Of a DNA stretch of 64,000 nucleotides, positions 62,507-64,000 are shown piece by piece (within the stretch, counting starts at the first letter, position 1; the number at the start of each line of letters is the position of its first letter). Location of the stretch: assembly GCF_008297955.1 (NCBI RefSeq), contig NZ_VTPY01000003.1, positions 682,001 through 746,000 on the forward strand, in the 5' to 3' direction. Under the pieces are notes generated by a model that did no database searches, was not told the DNA's origin, and worked only from the letters and a program-made list of their open reading frames with translations. Source of the stretch: Billgrantia pellis. GTDB taxonomy: Bacteria; Pseudomonadota; Gammaproteobacteria; Pseudomonadales; Halomonadaceae. Both the position numbers and the translations under genes were made by a program.

Positions 62507-63505
62507 ATGAGCGACAGCCACATTACCGATGCCGTCGATTTCGGGACCCAGGCCTCCCCAGGCGAGCAACTGCGCCGCGAGCGCGAGACGCAGGGCCTGT
62601 CCCGCGAGGAGGTCGCCACGGCGCTCAATCTGCGCCCCGCCGTCGTCGCCGGGCTCGAGGAGGACAGCTACGACCAGGTACCGGTGGCCACCTATCGCCG
62701 TGGTTACCTGCGCGCCTATGCCCGGCTGCTGGGCATGGACGATCGCCCCGTGTTGCAGGCTTACAGCGATCGCTTCGGCACCCAGGAAGCCGAGCATCGT
62801 GTGACGCCGGTACAGGTGACCCGCCCCCCGTCTCGCATCGGGGCCTGGCTGTTCCGGCTGGTGACGCTGCTGGTTATCGCCGGCCTGATCGGCCTGACCC
62901 TGGTCTGGTGGCAAAGCCGCGACGGCAACGAGCCGCCGGCCGTCGACGAGAGCGGGCCGGTATCGGTCGACACCATTGACGGCAACACCACACTGGTCGA
63001 GGAAGCGCCGCGCGAGGAGGTCGAGGAGGCCATGCCGCCGCTGCCCGAAGAGGGTATCGATCCCATCAGCGGCGAGGCGCCGGCGGCCCCGGCGCCTTCT
63101 GCCGAGGTCGATCCCACCGGCGCCGAGCTGATCACCGCCATGAGCGGAGCAGAGAGCGTCACGCCGGAACCGGCAGGGGAGCCGGCCCAACCCGCCGAGT
63201 CTTCGGACATCGTCGCGGAGGATGAGCCGCAGGAACCGGCCGAGGTGCCGCCGGCCGACGATCCCCGCGTCATGGAGCTGACCTTCAACGAGCAGTCCTG
63301 GACGGAGATCTTCGACGCCAACGATCGACGCGTCTTCGTCGGTCTGCAGGAACCCGGCACCACGGCTACCGTCGAAGGGGAGCCCCCCTTCCGTCTGACC
63401 GTCGGCAACGCCACCGGCGTCGAGCTTGTCTGGGGCGGAGAGCGCGTCGACCTGGGCGCTCGCGCCGGGGCCAACAACGTCGCCCGTTTCACTCTGGGAG
63501 AGTAA
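62507..63505 (+). CDS. rodZ: Cytoskeleton protein RodZ
   Basis: 332 residues. Cytoplasmic helix-turn-helix domain (about 18-85: [42 protein letters not shown]), one transmembrane helix (about 106-131), a long acidic Pro/Glu-rich periplasmic linker (about 140-245) and a C-terminal beta domain (about 250-332: [37 protein letters not shown]). Links MreB to the membrane to set rod shape. Its stop overlaps the ispG ATG. Confidence 0.94.
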   Translation: MSDSHITDAVDFGTQASPGEQLRRERETQGLSREEVATALNLRPAVVAGLEEDSYDQVPVATYRRGYLRAYARLLGMDDRPVLQAYSDRFGTQEAEHRVTPVQVTRPPSRIGAWLFRLVTLLVIAGLIGLTLVWWQSRDGNEPPAVDESGPVSVDTIDGNTTLVEEAPREEVEEAMPPLPEEGIDPISGEAPAAPAPSAEVDPTGAELITAMSGAESVTPEPAGEPAQPAESSDIVAEDEPQEPAEVPPADDPRVMELTFNEQSWTEIFDANDRRVFVGLQEPGTTATVEGEPPFRLTVGNATGVELVWGGERVDLGARAGANNVARFTLGE

Positions 63506-64000
63506 TGCATATGCATTCCCCATCGCCCATCGTCCGTCGTAAATCGCGTCAGATCCATGTCGGCAAGGTGCCGGTGGGAGGCGATGCCCCCATTTCGGTG
63601 CAGAGCATGACCAACACCGACACCCTGGACGTGGCCGCTACCGTCGAGCAGATCCAGCGTCTGGAGGCCGCCGGTGCCGATATCGTACGCGTCTCGGTGC
63701 CTACCATGGACGCCGCCGACGCCTTTGGCCATATCAAGCGCCAGGTGAGCGTTCCCCTGGTCGCCGATATCCATTTCGACTACAAGATTGCCCTGCGCGT
63801 CGCTGAGCTCGGCGTCGACTGCCTGCGTATCAATCCCGGCAATATCGGCAAGGAGGAGCGCGTGCGCGCCGTGGTCAGCGCTGCCCGCGACAACGGCATC
63901 CCGATCCGCATCGGTGTCAACGCCGGTTCGCTGGAAAAGGACTTGCAGAAGAAGTACGGCGAACCCACGCCGGAGGCGCTGGTAGAATCCGCCATGCGCC
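63505..64000 (+). CDS. ispG: 4-hydroxy-3-methylbut-2-en-1-yl diphosphate synthase, 5' part
   Basis: At least 165 residues, cut by the window end. [72 protein letters not shown] and [19 protein letters not shown] are diagnostic of the TIM-barrel half of IspG, the Fe-S enzyme of the non-mevalonate isoprenoid pathway. The start is at 63505, sharing its A with the rodZ TAA stop, or 63511; the GGAG at 63497-63500 allows either. The Fe-S-binding C-terminal half is outside the window. Confidence 0.95.
   Translation, partial: MHMHSPSPIVRRKSRQIHVGKVPVGGDAPISVQSMTNTDTLDVAATVEQIQRLEAAGADIVRVSVPTMDAADAFGHIKRQVSVPLVADIHFDYKIALRVAELGVDCLRINPGNIGKEERVRAVVSAARDNGIPIRIGVNAGSLEKDLQKKYGEPTPEALVESAMR

Overview
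The window is GC-rich, densely packed chromosomal DNA from a gammaproteobacterium. The gene set and order point to the Halomonadaceae (Halomonas or a close relative). The evidence is the queA-tgt-yajC-secDF / suhB / trmJ-cysE-iscRS / ndk-rlmN-pilW-rodZ-ispG order shared with pseudomonads and halomonads, a Pseudomonas-type two-subunit arginine succinyltransferase operon, FabV, and several DUF families typical of marine or halophilic gammaproteobacteria. This is inferred from protein recognition by eye; no database was searched.

Layout. (a) 0.3-9.6 kb: a periplasmic tricorn-like S41 peptidase, a small ABM protein, DUF3422, a secreted esterase, an acyltransferase-3 membrane protein, a tandem universal stress protein and a DUF3581 protein. 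(b) 10.1-17.9 kb: a three-gene unit (small PstS-like periplasmic protein, outer-membrane porin, membrane GGDEF/EAL protein), an exosortase-associated acyltransferase with no visible exosortase, a DUF3541 lipoprotein, a UPF0126 channel protein and an XRE-cupin regulator. (c) 18.1-24.1 kb: tdh-kbl threonine catabolism, a DUF305 protein, zapE, a GNAT and an SDR. (d) 24.1-32.2 kb: the arginine succinyltransferase operon astC-aruF-aruG-astD-astB, with every junction a 4-base overlap, followed across a small methyltransferase gene by an ArgR-like AraC regulator. (e) 32.3-40.3 kb: fabV, glutathione peroxidase, an AidB-like dehydrogenase, an EAL protein with a degenerate receiver, a LysE exporter, Rnk and small proteins.

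(f) 40.3-49.0 kb is the most distinctive part. An AT-richer accessory segment lies beside tRNA-Leu(CAA), next to a decayed tyrosine integrase, and is bracketed by an imperfect 28-base direct repeat (25/28 identical). It carries a GntR/FadR-type regulator, a broken TctC gene, a 2-oxoglutarate-semialdehyde-type aldehyde dehydrogenase, a complete TctABC tripartite tricarboxylate transporter and an RraA-fold protein, which looks like an uptake and catabolism module for an unidentified organic or sugar acid. Two of its promoters share a 21-base element (17 fixed positions identical around a 4-base spacer) that overlaps the -35 box in the same way in both. A third copy lies upstream of the broken tctC and the regulator. 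These are candidate operators of the GntR protein.

(g) 49.2-64.0 kb: housekeeping genes: queuosine tRNA modification (queA, tgt), Sec accessory proteins (yajC, secD, secF), suhB with nearly all metal ligands lost, trmJ, cysE, a reduced isc cluster (iscR-iscS-iscA, lacking iscU/hscBA/fdx), then ndk, rlmN, pilW, rodZ and the start of ispG, which runs off the window.
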